This document shows positions 1-22,463 of a DNA stretch of 64,000 nt, one piece after another. This DNA is from Sacculina carcini. Lineage: Eukaryota > Arthropoda > Thecostraca > Sacculinidae. The number at the start of each line of letters is the position of its first letter. The first letter of the stretch is position 1. Under the pieces are notes generated by a model. The model made no database searches. It saw only the letters and a list, made by a program, of their open reading frames with translations, and was not told the DNA's origin. Position numbers and translations under genes: made by a program. Location of the stretch: positions 1,255,371 to 1,319,370 of the forward strand of contig OU696585.1 of assembly GCA_916048095.2 (NCBI GenBank), in the 5' to 3' direction.

Positions 1-128
1 TGATTGTTATCAAAAAAACATCACAACAATCAAATCTGAAAAATACAAAATCACACAACTCTAAGTGATATCATACGAAACTGACTCACTCGTGTTTGTA
101 GGCGGTACATTGGTAGTTTACTTTTGTG
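1..128. other. host flank left of the LINE, with its target-site copy
   Basis: AT-rich host DNA with no gene I can support. The last 11 bases (118-128, TTACTTTTGTG) recur exactly at 5806-5816, directly after the (CAA)n tail of the LINE, so they are the left copy of its target-site duplication. An open frame running from 65 to 391 crosses the insertion junction and has no recognisable content. Confidence 0.6.
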
Positions 129-160
129 TCAGTCGTGTTTGTGACCTCATTGTGGTTGTT
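129..160 (+). promoter_or_regulatory. putative internal Pol II promoter of the LINE
   Basis: The first bases of the element, fixed by the target duplication, read TCAGTCGTG. Arthropod I and jockey LINEs start transcription at their own first base from an initiator of the TCAGT type. The match to an initiator at exactly +1 is seen in the sequence; its activity is inferred. I did not identify a downstream promoter element with certainty. Confidence 0.4.
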
Positions 161-356
161 TGTACAGCTCACCGAGTAGTCAAATCCGACATCAATCAGA
201 TCTGTTCTTTATTTTTTCCTTCGGAGTATCATTCTAATTTTGTTCTCTTCTCTCGTCTTGGTCCTATTTGTTTTTGTATAATTTTTTTTTTTTCTCCTTT
301 TTTTGGAATTATTATTTTTTTTTTTTTTCATCAATTACTGACCACACCAAAGGGAG

Positions 357-1733
357 ATGACGGGGAGGAAAAGAAAACGCAGAAAAGATAGACCACCTGC
401 GACCCCGGGGTCTCCTAGGAAAACCTCCATCTCATCCTCATCATCAATATCAACTACATCAGGCCCACCGTCACAGGACAACCGACCGAATGGCACGAAT
501 ACGGAAAAAGATCAGACACAATGCTTTGAGAGATCGCAAGGTACCGACCCGAATGGTTCATACGTTGTACTCACGCCTACCGAGGGCCACCACCACTTCG
601 GCCGACTGGGTCCGTTCTGGATCCATGCCGAGTTGAAGGGCAAATTCGGTGCGGCAGTAGACAAAATAAAAGTTGAAACACCACAAGACGGTTCATGTAT
701 TGTCAAAACAAACAACGAGAAACAAACGAAAACTCTGCTGAAGATGACCAAGTTCTGTGAACGCTCAGTCTCCGTGTCGCTGCATAACAGCAGAAACACG
801 AGTAAAGGCACAATTTATGCCCCAGAACTACGACACGTTGAAGATCAAGAGGTGACAAGAGGATTTGCTGGCGAGGGCGTCTCCGAGGTCCGACGTATGA
901 CGTCGGTCAGAAACGGTGTGCGGCTTCCAACAGCACTGCTGGTACTCACATTCCCAACGACGACGGCTCCGACTCACGTAAGAGCTGGCTACTTGAGATA
1001 CGAAGTGCGACCATTTATACCGAACCCATTGAGGTGCTTTCGGTGTCAGCGCTTCGGGCACGGCACCAAGAACTGCAGACAAGAAGCAGCATGTGTCAAA
1101 TGCGGCCAGCCAGATCACGGTGACTCCGATTGTACCGCTCCGCAAAAATGTATCAACTGTGGAAACAATGATCACAATGCATCAAGCAACAAATGCGAGC
1201 AATGGAAAAACGAAAAAGAAATCTGTGCCATCAAAGTCGCCAGAGACGTATCCTACAAAGAAGCGAGAAATATCTTCAACACGAGACAACTCAACAATCA
1301 AAAATCATATGCAGCTACGACAGCAACCAAACAGATGCACTGTGTTGCCACTCAGACTGACCCGGTCGAGTCCAGTGCTTCCAAAATCGACTTCGCAAGT
1401 CAGAGGAAAATTGTGAGATCGTCACAAACTAGCCGTCATCCAGAAAATTCATCTTCTCATCACCGTGGATCGCCACCACATCACCAGTATAATTCGAGCA
1501 ACCGCAAGCTGCCTACACGGCGCTGCTGGTCGGCACGACGCGCGGGGAGTCGCTCGCGCAGTAAATCACCGAGGCCACGAACCGCCGCCAGTAGAGGCGA
1601 GTGGACCACGGTGACGCGGCGACGACAACAGTCGCCGTGTGGGGAGCGGCCGCCGAGCCGCGAAAATATCGCCGCCACTGGCGATCGCAACACACGCGAA
1701 TCACCAGTGCGCCCTGTTTTATCGAACACATAA
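357..1733 (+). CDS. LINE ORF1 protein, nucleic-acid binding, three CCHC zinc knuckles
   Basis: This 458-aa protein is the RNA-binding, gag-like partner of ORF2. Three CCHC knuckles lie in a row at about residues 227-281, starting CFRCQRFGHGTKNC, then CVKCGQPDHGDSDC, then a variant third knuckle (CINCGNNDHNASSNKC). The first ~80 residues are Ser/Thr/Pro-rich with a basic start (RKRKRRK), and the tail (about 370-458) is Arg/Ser-rich and probably disordered, suited to binding RNA. The first ATG of the frame (357) is used. The stop lies 34 bases before the ORF2 start, so ORF2 needs re-initiation or a similar mechanism. I see no RRM-like fold by eye. Confidence 0.9.
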   Translation: MTGRKRKRRKDRPPATPGSPRKTSISSSSSISTTSGPPSQDNRPNGTNTEKDQTQCFERSQGTDPNGSYVVLTPTEGHHHFGRLGPFWIHAELKGKFGAAVDKIKVETPQDGSCIVKTNNEKQTKTLLKMTKFCERSVSVSLHNSRNTSKGTIYAPELRHVEDQEVTRGFAGEGVSEVRRMTSVRNGVRLPTALLVLTFPTTTAPTHVRAGYLRYEVRPFIPNPLRCFRCQRFGHGTKNCRQEAACVKCGQPDHGDSDCTAPQKCINCGNNDHNASSNKCEQWKNEKEICAIKVARDVSYKEARNIFNTRQLNNQKSYAATTATKQMHCVATQTDPVESSASKIDFASQRKIVRSSQTSRHPENSSSHHRGSPPHHQYNSSNRKLPTRRCWSARRAGSRSRSKSPRPRTAASRGEWTTVTRRRQQSPCGERPPSRENIAATGDRNTRESPVRPVLSNT

Positions 1734-1767
1734 ACATTTTTATCAGGTTTTAAAGAAAACTTGAGGT

Positions 1768-4700
1768 ATGGTTTTATCAATTCTACAATGGAACTGTAGA
1801 GGGTTAATAGCGAGATGGGCCGAACTAAAGAACTTCTTTACGTCAAAACAGCCCCTCGTGATAGCAGTGCAGGAAACATGGCTGCGCGACAACGACTCAT
1901 ATGACGTTGAACTGCGCAATTATTCGTCCTACAGGTGCAACTACGACGGAGCCGGCAGGAGACAGGGCGGAGTGGCGCTGTACGTGAGTCAGCAGCTGCC
2001 GCAACAAAGGCTAACCCTGCCTCAATTCGACGACCTGCAAGCGGCAGCCTGTACTGTCGCTCTCAACGGTATTTGCATTGATATTTTAAGCATTTATCTA
2101 CCTCCTCCGTGCACGAATTCCACACTCGGGTACAAACTTGATCGTCTTTTATCTGCATGTGTCAATCCCATTTTATTTGCTGGAGACGTGAACGCGCATA
2201 GTCCTCTATGGGGGATGAACGCGTTAGATACAAGAGGTCACGTGATAGAGGATTTCATATCACGAAACAATTTGGTGATCTTGAACGACAGGTCGCCAAC
2301 GTATCATCACATCGCGAACAACACACACACAGCGATAGACTTGTCAGTGTGCTCCCCGTCCATTGCATCGCTTCTGCATTGGACGGTGGACGGCGACACA
2401 TACGACTCCGACCATTACCCGATTTTTATACATACAACAACGCACCATCAAGTATCACATTGCACGAGGAAATGGAACCTCAAGAAGGCGGACTGGAGGA
2501 AATTCATGGCACTGAGCCAGATGAACACAAACGAGTGCCAATCAGTAGAAGACAGAGTGACGGAAACCACGGATGTACTTATTGCGGCAGCAGAACGTGC
2601 CATACCGCTGACCGGCAAACCGCGCAAGCACACACCGGTTCCATGGTTCACCAATGACTGTCGACGAGCTGTGGCGCTTCGAAAGAGAGCTCTTCGAAGA
2701 TTCGTGAGACGAGACACAGCCGAGAACAGAGAGGAGCTGTGCCGTCTGCGTGCTGTGGCCCGTCGCACTATAAGAAGATGCAAAAAGTCCGCATGGGAAA
2801 AATATATAAATTCCATAAATAAAGACACTCCTGTTAGCCAGATATGGAGAGGCATCCGAGCACTTCGAGGGCAGTATGCTCCGGCAGCACTGCCCTTGCT
2901 CCAGGTGAACGGCAGAACTGTAACCGAACCACATGAGATAGTGGATGAACTGGCGGCTGCCGTGGCAGATGTCAGTTCAGGCCAACACCTGTCTGCCGAG
3001 CTCCAAATTGAAGCGCAGAGAGAGTTTATTGCGGCGTGTAACGGACAGTCCACAGGAGAGCACCTTGAGTACAATAGTTCATTCACAGCCGATGAGCTGA
3101 CCAGTGCCATATGTTCAGCCGGAAACACTTCAATGGGACCTGATCGCCTTCATTATGCATTTTTTAGACATTTATCACAGGACACTTTTACCGACATTTT
3201 ATCCACTTTTAACCAAATATGGACCTCTGGGCAATACCCGCAGCAGTGGAAAAACGGAATTGTTGTGCCATTGCCGAAACCTGGCAAACCTCGGAATATG
3301 CCATCATCATACCGGCCAATAACCCTGACCAGCTGCATGTCCAAACTGATGGAGCGCATGGTGGCCCGCCGCCTCGCACACGTGATCGAAAACGCACAGC
3401 TGCTGGACGGAAACCAGTGCGCGTTTCGGCCGGGACGATCGGCCATTGATCACGCCGTGCGTCTGGAGGCCGACATTCGGGCTGGTTTCAGACGCAAAAT
3501 GTGCACAATCGCTGCATTTTTAGACATAACGAAGGCTTACGACAACGTGCATCCTTACATCGTTTTAAACAAGCTGCACAAACTGGGCATCCGAGGCCAT
3601 CTTATGCGATTTTTAACCAATTTTATCATTGGACAGCGATCGTTTTTTATCAAATTGCACAATTTTACTTCTCATCAGCACCACACAAACATCGGACTCC
3701 CGCAAGGTAGCTGCTTATCGCCCATTTTATTCAACGTTATGATAGATGATGTGTTTTCTAATGTGCCCAACGGGGTCAAATACTCACTGTACGCTGATGA
3801 TTGCGCAGTGTGGACGTCGAGTGCAGATGCTCGGCGAGCGCACGGCTTGCTGCAGCTCAGCTTGAACCGTTTGACTGTGTGGTCAGAACGCAACGGTCTG
3901 CAGTTCTCGGCGAGTAAGTCGGTCGCGGTCGTCTTCTCGGCGCATCGGCATGCGCAGCCAACACTGCCGCTACGCGTCTGCCTGGAGAACATCGACTATA
4001 ATACCGATGCAAAATACTTGGGAGTGATATTCGACCACAAGCTCAACATGGAGCAACATGTAAAACACATCATAAATAGGGCTTCAAGGAGAACCGATAT
4101 TTTAAAAACAATACAGGCACAACACAGCGGCGCAGACACGTTCACCATGATCAGGCTGTACAAGAGTCTCGTGCGACCAGTACTGGAGTACGGTGTACAG
4201 GTATACTCGGCCGCATCACCGCGAGTGTTGCAGCGACTCGACACGGTGCAAAACAATTGCTTGCGTCTGGCGACCGGGGCTTTCAGGACGAGTCCCGTCA
4301 AATTACTGGAGGGATACACTGGAGTTGAGAATCTGGAATTGCGACGGCAAGATCTTATTACCAGATATTACGCCAAAGCGCTGTCAAATCCAACTCACCC
4401 AGCACACAGTATATCAGCGCAGCAGCCCACCAGTCTACAGGGGCAGTCGGGCGGAAATATCGGCACCAGAGGACGCTATGCTCAGCGAGCGCTTGGTATC
4501 AGCGCCAGCATACAATATGAAGTACCTCCGATGGAGCCGCCGTGGCTCATGATGCGTCCTCAAGTGAGTTTCCTGCTGGATAACAAATCACATGTGACCG
4601 ACACCGAAATCCAGCAAGAGTTCGCCAAATTTAAGGCTGAACACTTGGATGCCCAGTTCATCTACACCGACGGCTCGAGAAGCGAGGGACGGGCAGGTTG

Positions 4701-5511
4701 TGCAGTCTACTCCGCCGGTGGACACGTGGCGGGTGTGAGTCACACGCACCACTACAGACTGCCGGACTGGGCGTCGGTGTACGATACCGAAATATTCGCT
4801 ATATACAAAGCCATACAAATGTGCGTGCAGGAAAATTACCAAAGAACAATAATTGTGTCTGATTCGAAGTCTGCGCTTTTATCCATTCTCAGTTTTAACC
4901 CTTCGGACATTTTATCAACTCACATACATCGTTTTTACAAAGAATTGCGGGACGAAAGCTCAGAGTGTGAACTCCTATGGGTGCCGAGCCATAGACAAAT
5001 AGAGGGCAACGAAAAGGCCGACAAAGCCACTAAAACGGCATTGAGGCTGACCACGACGGTTTTACTCGACCAAAACAGGCGAACAGTGGAAGGCCATATC
5101 AAGCGCTGTACCAGCAATGTGTTCAGAACGGCATGGCAGGCACTTGCCAACAGATACATGCTGCCGACATTATTCCAGGCACCGGGTCCATGGCCGGCCC
5201 CGGTCTCCTTGTCGAGATCCGCGGAACGGATGCTGGCCCGCCTGAGAATTGGCCACACGGCGATGACGCACCGGCATCTCCTGGAGAGGGAGACAGCGCC
5301 AATGTGCAGCCATTGTCATTGCCGCATCACTGTGAACCATTTTCTGATGGAGTGCCCAGAGTATGCAGGACCACGAAGCCATATGATAGGTGAATGCCTG
5401 GAAAATAATGCCATAGCGAACACAGAGACCCTCCTACACAGTGGAAATGCACGAATCATGGGTGCACTCATGGAATTCATGGATATTACCGGCCTCAAGA
5501 AACGTATGTAA
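1768..5511 (+). CDS. LINE ORF2 polyprotein: APE endonuclease, reverse transcriptase, RNase H
   Basis: This 1247-aa enzyme drives target-primed reverse transcription. The N-terminus (about 1-230) is an APE-type endonuclease: it opens with LSILQWNCRGL, then AVQETWLR, AGDVNAHSPLWG and a final SDHYPI. Reverse transcriptase spans about 470-760, with LDITKAYDNV and the catalytic LYADDCAVW (YADD at residues 675-678). RNase H follows with IYTDGSRSEGRAG (first catalytic Asp at 968), SDSKSALLS and a final WVPSHRQIEGNEKAD. A Cys/His cluster close to the C-terminus (CSHCHCRITVNHFLMEC, about 1175-1195) is a usual feature of this group. All recognisable catalytic motifs are present and there are no internal stops, so the protein may be functional. 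Confidence 0.93.
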   Translation: MVLSILQWNCRGLIARWAELKNFFTSKQPLVIAVQETWLRDNDSYDVELRNYSSYRCNYDGAGRRQGGVALYVSQQLPQQRLTLPQFDDLQAAACTVALNGICIDILSIYLPPPCTNSTLGYKLDRLLSACVNPILFAGDVNAHSPLWGMNALDTRGHVIEDFISRNNLVILNDRSPTYHHIANNTHTAIDLSVCSPSIASLLHWTVDGDTYDSDHYPIFIHTTTHHQVSHCTRKWNLKKADWRKFMALSQMNTNECQSVEDRVTETTDVLIAAAERAIPLTGKPRKHTPVPWFTNDCRRAVALRKRALRRFVRRDTAENREELCRLRAVARRTIRRCKKSAWEKYINSINKDTPVSQIWRGIRALRGQYAPAALPLLQVNGRTVTEPHEIVDELAAAVADVSSGQHLSAELQIEAQREFIAACNGQSTGEHLEYNSSFTADELTSAICSAGNTSMGPDRLHYAFFRHLSQDTFTDILSTFNQIWTSGQYPQQWKNGIVVPLPKPGKPRNMPSSYRPITLTSCMSKLMERMVARRLAHVIENAQLLDGNQCAFRPGRSAIDHAVRLEADIRAGFRRKMCTIAAFLDITKAYDNVHPYIVLNKLHKLGIRGHLMRFLTNFIIGQRSFFIKLHNFTSHQHHTNIGLPQGSCLSPILFNVMIDDVFSNVPNGVKYSLYADDCAVWTSSADARRAHGLLQLSLNRLTVWSERNGLQFSASKSVAVVFSAHRHAQPTLPLRVCLENIDYNTDAKYLGVIFDHKLNMEQHVKHIINRASRRTDILKTIQAQHSGADTFTMIRLYKSLVRPVLEYGVQVYSAASPRVLQRLDTVQNNCLRLATGAFRTSPVKLLEGYTGVENLELRRQDLITRYYAKALSNPTHPAHSISAQQPTSLQGQSGGNIGTRGRYAQRALGISASIQYEVPPMEPPWLMMRPQVSFLLDNKSHVTDTEIQQEFAKFKAEHLDAQFIYTDGSRSEGRAGCAVYSAGGHVAGVSHTHHYRLPDWASVYDTEIFAIYKAIQMCVQENYQRTIIVSDSKSALLSILSFNPSDILSTHIHRFYKELRDESSECELLWVPSHRQIEGNEKADKATKTALRLTTTVLLDQNRRTVEGHIKRCTSNVFRTAWQALANRYMLPTLFQAPGPWPAPVSLSRSAERMLARLRIGHTAMTHRHLLERETAPMCSHCHCRITVNHFLMECPEYAGPRSHMIGECLENNAIANTETLLHSGNARIMGALMEFMDITGLKKRM

Positions 5512-5805
5512 AGCCACATGACAATATACATTACCGACGTACAACACCGCAAGACCGACGGGAATATCCTGCGCGGTCATGTGCTAGTCCAGTGTACTGC
5601 GCAGTAGACGCATGCACGCGCATGAATTTTAAAAAATCTATATTTATTGTGGTCATAATTTTAAACTCCTCACAATTCGTCCTTCCCATGAAACATCCGT
5701 TCCATATTTTATTTCTTTCACACAAGTTTTGACGAAATTGTGAGCGGCGTGAAATGGTCAACGTTGGCCGAAACGCCAAGCCCAAATCAACAACAACAAC
5801 AACAA

Positions 5806-5988
5806 TTACTTTTGTGCCTGGACTTTATTTGAGTTATTTGCTTCATTATTATGTGTGTTGATTATTAATGCTGAAGTTTTTTATTGTAATGCATTTTCAG
5901 TCTCGAAGAATTCGTATTTGGTGCGCTGTTTATTTCCTTGGGATCAATTAACATGGTCTTTTGATGTAATGTGAAGGTTCATGCTGCA
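5806..5988 (+). promoter_or_regulatory. right target copy of the LINE and 5' leader of the pogo-THAP gene
   Basis: 5806-5816 is the right copy of the LINE target duplication. A good 3' splice site (TGCATTTTCAG) ends at 5900 and is followed by 88 bases to the ATG at 5989, which is the first ATG in the reading frame. This suggests a 5' UTR intron interrupted by the LINE. I see no TATA box. Confidence 0.35.
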
Positions 5989-17140
<11,152 letters not shown>

Positions 17141-17646
17141 CAATACAGCGTTGGTAGCGCAAAAGCAGCCGATTTTCTTCGTAAATCTTTCATCGTCGGC
17201 GAAATAATGCCAAGAGATTGCTGTGAGATTCATCATCCTTTTTCAGTATGTGTATATATGTGTGTATGTATGCCTGCGTGTTTTTTCCCATGTTAAATGA
17301 ACAGATGTCACTTCTTCATTGGCTCGTTTCATGACCGTTGCCATTTGCCACACATTGTGTTGAGCGTTTTTGCTGGTAATAAGAGAAAAATAATCTGTGA
17401 ATATTATTCTATTTATTATTAATCTTATTGTGAATGTGCTTCCCGGTGCTCATTTGTCAGGTTAAATGAAATCCTACAAACTGCGCATAGTCATCTTGTT
17501 TTGAAAAAAATAATTGAAATTAACAACTCTGCCACACAGCAGCTCAGATATATCTTATTTTGCCGTCTGTATATTTAGTAAGTCATGCGAAGAATTTCCA
17601 ATTTAGTGAAATTAATGAAGTGGCAACCGTGCGAATTCGGCAGGCA
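17141..17646. other. intergenic, ending in the left target copy of the foldback element
   Basis: Downstream flank of the pogo-THAP gene with AT-rich sequence and no recognisable gene. The last nine bases (17638-17646, CGGCAGGCA) recur exactly at 28557-28565 on the far side of the large inverted repeat. Confidence 0.6.
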
Positions 17647-19845
17647 GAGTCTAGTACCTTCGGTGCGACATCCACTTCACGCGACGCTGTTTTGCACTGT
17701 ACATACCTGTTACGTCATTGACTTCCGAACGAGTGACGTATTTAGGTCTAGCAGTGATGCCAGCAAGCCATAGAGAAATTGTAAGCCACTTCGTTCGACA
17801 CCTTGGTTTATCACCAGATTTCCCGGTTGACCACTCATACTCGACAGTGTATCTTTGGTGCGCGTCGTGTGTGTTCGTTCTCGGTCTTTGGCGTGTGTTC
17901 TGCAGTGGTCATTTTGATGGTACGTGGTTATCTTTCTTACTAGTAGTATATTGGTATTAAGTATGGTCTGAATTGACTGCTATATCAGTACTCTCTATAA
18001 TCATGTTTCCTTTTCACCTTGATTATGAGATATATTGGTATTAAGTATGGTCTGAATTGACTGCTTTACCAAGAGTCTCTATAATCATGTTACCTTTTCA
18101 CCTTGATTATGAGATATATTGGTATTAAGTATGGTCTGAATTGACTGCTTTACCAAGAGTCTCTATAATCATGGCTCCTTTTCATTTTTGATTGTGAGAT
18201 ATATTGGTATTAAGTATGGTCTGAATTGACTGCTTTATCAAGAGTCTCTATAATCATGTTTCCTTTTCACCTTGATTATGAGATATATTGGTATTAAGTA
18301 TGGTCTGAATTGACTGCTTTACCATGAGTCTCTATAATCATGTTACCTTTTCACCTTGATTATGAGATATATTGGTATTAAGTATGGTCTGAATTGACTG
18401 CTTTATCAATAATCTATAATCATGTTTCCTTTTCACCTTGATTATGAGATATATTGGTATTAAGTATGGTCTGAATTGACTGCTTTACCAAGAGTCTCTA
18501 TAATCATGTTTTCTTTTCACCTTGATTATGAGATATATTGGTATTAAGTATGGTCTGAATTGACTGCTTTACCAAGAGTCTCTATAATCATGTTTTCTTT
18601 TCACCTTGATTATGAGATATATTGGTATTAAGTATGGTCTGAATTGACTGCTTTATCAAGAGTCTCTATAATCATGTTACCTTTTCACCTTGATTATGAG
18701 ATATATTGGTATTAAGTATGGTCTGAATTGACTGCTTTACCAAGAGTCTCTATAATCATGTTTCCTTTTCACCTTGATTATGAGATATATTGGTATTAAG
18801 TATGGTCTGAATTGACTGCTTTATCAATAATCTATAATCATGTTTCCTTTTCACCTTGATTATGAGATATATTGGTATTAAGTATGGTCTGAATTGACTG
18901 CTTTACCAAGAGTCTCTATAATCATGTTTCCTTTTCACCTTGATTATGAGATATATTGGTATTAAGTATGGTCTGAATTGACTGCTTTACCAAGAGTCTC
19001 TATAATCATGTTTTCTTTTCACCTTGATTATGAGATATATTGGTATTAAGTATGGTCTGAATTGACTGCTTTATCAATACTCTATAATCATGTTTCCTTT
19101 TCACCTTGATTATGAGATATATTGGTATTAAGTATGGTCTGAATTGACTGCTTTATCAATACTCTATAATCATGTTTCCTTTTCACCTTGATTATGAGAT
19201 ATATTGGTATTAAGTATGGTCTGAATTGACTGCTTTACCAAGAGTCTCTATAATCATGTTACCTTTTCACCTTGATTATGAGATATATTGGTATTAAGTA
19301 TGGTCTGAATTGACTGCTTTATCAATACTCTATAATCATGTTTCCTTTTCATTTTGATTATGAGATATATTGGTATTAAGTATGGTCTGAATTGACTGCT
19401 TTATCAATACTCTCTATAATCAATTTTCAGCCACCTGATTCATTGTGATACTGAGGTGCTTATTTGTCACATTAATAGACAGTATTTGTCGTGTTATGTA
19501 TGCTGGTGTTGATATGTAACCTGATCGCATGCCGTGTTTTGTTTTGTTTTTCAGTTGAGTCGCCGGCGCGCTGTGCATGCAGTCTCGGGGCTCATCACAG
19601 TACTTGATCGAGGCTGGGTGGAGGATTGATCATCTCGTCGCCCACATCGAGATTAAGAACGGTCTTGTATCGTGCTGTATGTAGTGTCTGGTTTCTGGAT
19701 GTGGCAGGGCAACTGACATGCATTCTCACTGCATGCGTGTTCAGTCGACGACGACGGTGATTACTAATTGTTCAGTTATCACGTCCACGTTTCAATTGTT
19801 TTCTCGTGTGTTGGCTTGCGTGCATGAGCTGTAGTGTTTGGTGAC

Positions 19846-19878
<33 letters not shown>

Positions 19879-22055
19879 TTCAGTGGATCGTGTATTGTTA
19901 TGCAGTAGTGTTACGAGATCGCAGCTTCGCTCGTAATGTTTTTGCTTCATTATTCAAGTCATGTTTTATATCACCAGTGTTCTTGCACTATTATCTCTTG
20001 GCTCGGTTATAGACATTAATTCGTCTCAAATTAGCACTTTATTGCATTATATTTTTTGCATCGAATTTTCGTTTTTGCGTTTTTTCTTACCTCGTTCGTT
20101 CTTACCTCGCCTTGTCTGTGCGATTTTTTCAGCTCCACACAAAACTTCAAAACCCAACTTCTTCCTAACTTAATTTTGCCTATATCCGCCCGAGTGGTAT
20201 ATTTCGCTTGAAATTCAATATAAATGTTTGTGAACTTTTTGCAAACAGTGCTGAATTTTCTCAACTGTTCACCTGCTCTACTTTATCTCTCAATATGTGT
20301 TTATTGTTGTGTCTTTTTCTCTGTTTCTCATGTTGCTTCATGTTATCATATAGTGTCATGTGTCAGTGTTTATTGCACCATGACTGTTTTTGTTTGTGTG
20401 CTTTGTCCACTAATTGCGCGCTTGTATAATATGCTACGTTGTTACTGTTGTTTCGTGGTCTTATGACATGCTTGTATTGTGCATATATTGGCTGGCTATG
20501 ATATGTATAAGAAATTCAGGGTAACATTATTATATCTTGCGTTATGAGCATTTGGTGGACCTGATTTTTGTTGTAATCATTTGTAATCGTCGTCTCTGTT
20601 CTTACATGTCTTCTGACCAATACATTGTTACATATTATATTGTTTAGTGGCGGACAGAGTGCGTAGCGAAACGAAGAGTTTAATTAAGTACATCGTCGAG
20701 CACATGTGCTTATTCCAGAAGCGTTTTTCTAGTGTGTACGTGTAGTTTACCAATATTGTAATTGAAATTCATATTGATTTTTCTATCAGTGTTTGTTTTT
20801 CACATTGGCTCTACACACCGTGTCATTTAGTTGAACTTTTGTGGCGTTGGTCTCACGAGCTTCACTGGACCAATTTTCTGGACCGACTATATGTTGCGAC
20901 ATACACGACTGCAGATCAGATTGTAATGACACATAAACACATTGCTGCAATCTCAGAGAAGACTGTGCGCTTGTGTGCTTGATAACAGTGTTTTGTATGT
21001 TTTGTAACAGCGGAGCGACCTCAAAACTACACACAAATATACATGCACACACACATGAATATTTACATTTTCATTTCGTTCAATTTCTACACAATTTTTA
21101 AGTTGTGCAGACAGTACAATAATTGCAATGTGGACTTGAACAAACGTACACACATACATGTACGTTCATTCATAACAACATACAAACACGTACATTCGGC
21201 GTGAGTGTGGATTTATCACTGTCACTGACAGGTCCGTTAGAATCCTTCGGCATTTCGGCAAGCAAGCATTTCGGCATCAAGACAGAACGTGATGTATAGC
21301 CAAAAGGACCGCACGCACATGTATACAAGTATAAGCAGTCAGGCAGGCTGGAAAACATGGCTGACAGCCACTAACCCTTCTGCTTTTCAAAACAGGTTCA
21401 CCATGTATGACCGATATTCCACACCTGCTGACCGATATACACATATCCACACGCACTCACACACAGGCAAACAGAACACCGACCCTCGTCTTCCCCTACA
21501 CACGCGTACACGCGCACAAACACACACAGATACACACAAACATACACCGCCGGCACAGGCACAAAGGCCAGTGACAGCGGCGATACAACATGATAACAGA
21601 AAGACGTGCGAATGCAAACGACAGTTATGCATAGAAAAACGATATAAATATTTGTATAACATTTGAATATTTATAATATTTGAATAACATTGGTAGACCA
21701 AAACAATGCAAATTCATCAAATCCTACAATACAAGCTATATACAATGCCAGAAATTCTTTACAACAATTATAACATACACATTCAATATCTCATTCACAG
21801 CGAATTCATCGGCTTTATGCAGAATTTTCCGATCATCAGATATTTGGAGCAAGTGTTTAAATATTTGATATTTAAAGATAATATAAGATATTAATATTGA
21901 TTGATGTCAGATAGATAAGATAGATCATATAAATGGACAGATAAATATTGTAGATTAGATAGATTTTTATTATTGATTAGATATTGATAAATAATGCAAA
22001 ATATTTGAAGCAAGTGTTTTTTCAACCAGTTCTTGAAGACATTCAGAGATCGGGA
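17647..22055 (+). repeat. left arm of the foldback element
   Basis: This arm is the inverse of 24385-28556. From outside in it holds a ~300-bp unique tip, an 84-bp satellite array (17950-19421), a ~2.2-kb unique block with a short (GT)n near 19850, and an inner end (about 21900-22055) that reads on the minus strand as a LINE-like tail (LNVFKNWLKKHLL). The small reading frames in it appear mirrored in the other arm and look like chance frames. Confidence 0.88.
17950..19421 (+). repeat. 84-bp tandem array, 18 units (left arm)
   Basis: ATTGGTATTAAGTATGG starts at 17950, 18034, 18118, 18203, 18287, 18371, 18453, 18537, 18621, 18705, 18789, 18871, 18955, 19039, 19121, 19203, 19287 and 19369. Most steps are 84 bp; a few are 82 or 85 because of a variable block (ACCAAGAGTCTCT, ATCAAGAGTCTCT, ATCAATACTCT or ATCAATAATCT). 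The order of variants hints at amplification of groups of about five units. Confidence 0.95.
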
Positions 22056-22413
22056 CGATTTTACGTAGAATGGATATTCATTATACAAGCTGGGAGCATA
22101 AAACATCGAATATAATGGGTGTTGCGGGTAGGAAACTTCAACAAGGCATAACAAGGCAATACAACTTATGTATGGCATTTATAATATGCTATACATATAT
22201 TTTATTTTGATATATTAATTTAATTATCACTGTGTACATTTCTGCTAAGTGGTTTTTCATTGCGCATTACGACTCACATTGTAGCTAAGGGTAAGGATTT
22301 AGAGACGAGAGCGTCGGTTTTGCGCACGCATACATGTCTTTTCGCGCACGCACATTTTTACTTATAACTTCATGCGGTTCTTGTCGCTAGTAGATCCTCG
22401 TTGTCAATTATAT

Positions 22414-22463
<50 letters not shown>

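Larger units (their letters stand above)
129..5805 (+). mobile_element. full-length non-LTR retrotransposon (I-group LINE with RNase H)
   Basis: The element is about 5.7 kb and is bounded by a perfect 11-bp target-site duplication (118-128 and 5806-5816). It has a 228-bp 5' leader, ORF1 (357-1733), ORF2 (1768-5511), a ~290-bp 3' UTR and a terminal (CAA)n run at about 5787-5805. ORF2 carries APE endonuclease, reverse transcriptase and RNase H, which with a three-knuckle ORF1 points to the I group (I, Nimb, R1 or LOA clades); I cannot choose the clade without a tree. Both ORFs are open with no stop or frameshift, and with the perfect duplication this suggests a recent insertion. It lies about 180 bp upstream of the start codon of the pogo-THAP gene, close to a putative 3' splice site at 5900, so it probably sits in a 5' intron or promoter. 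Confidence 0.92.

Noticed and set aside
17950-19421. Regular direct repeats that could suggest a CRISPR array
   Set aside because: The 84-bp units are contiguous, with no unique spacers, and sit inside a eukaryotic foldback arm.
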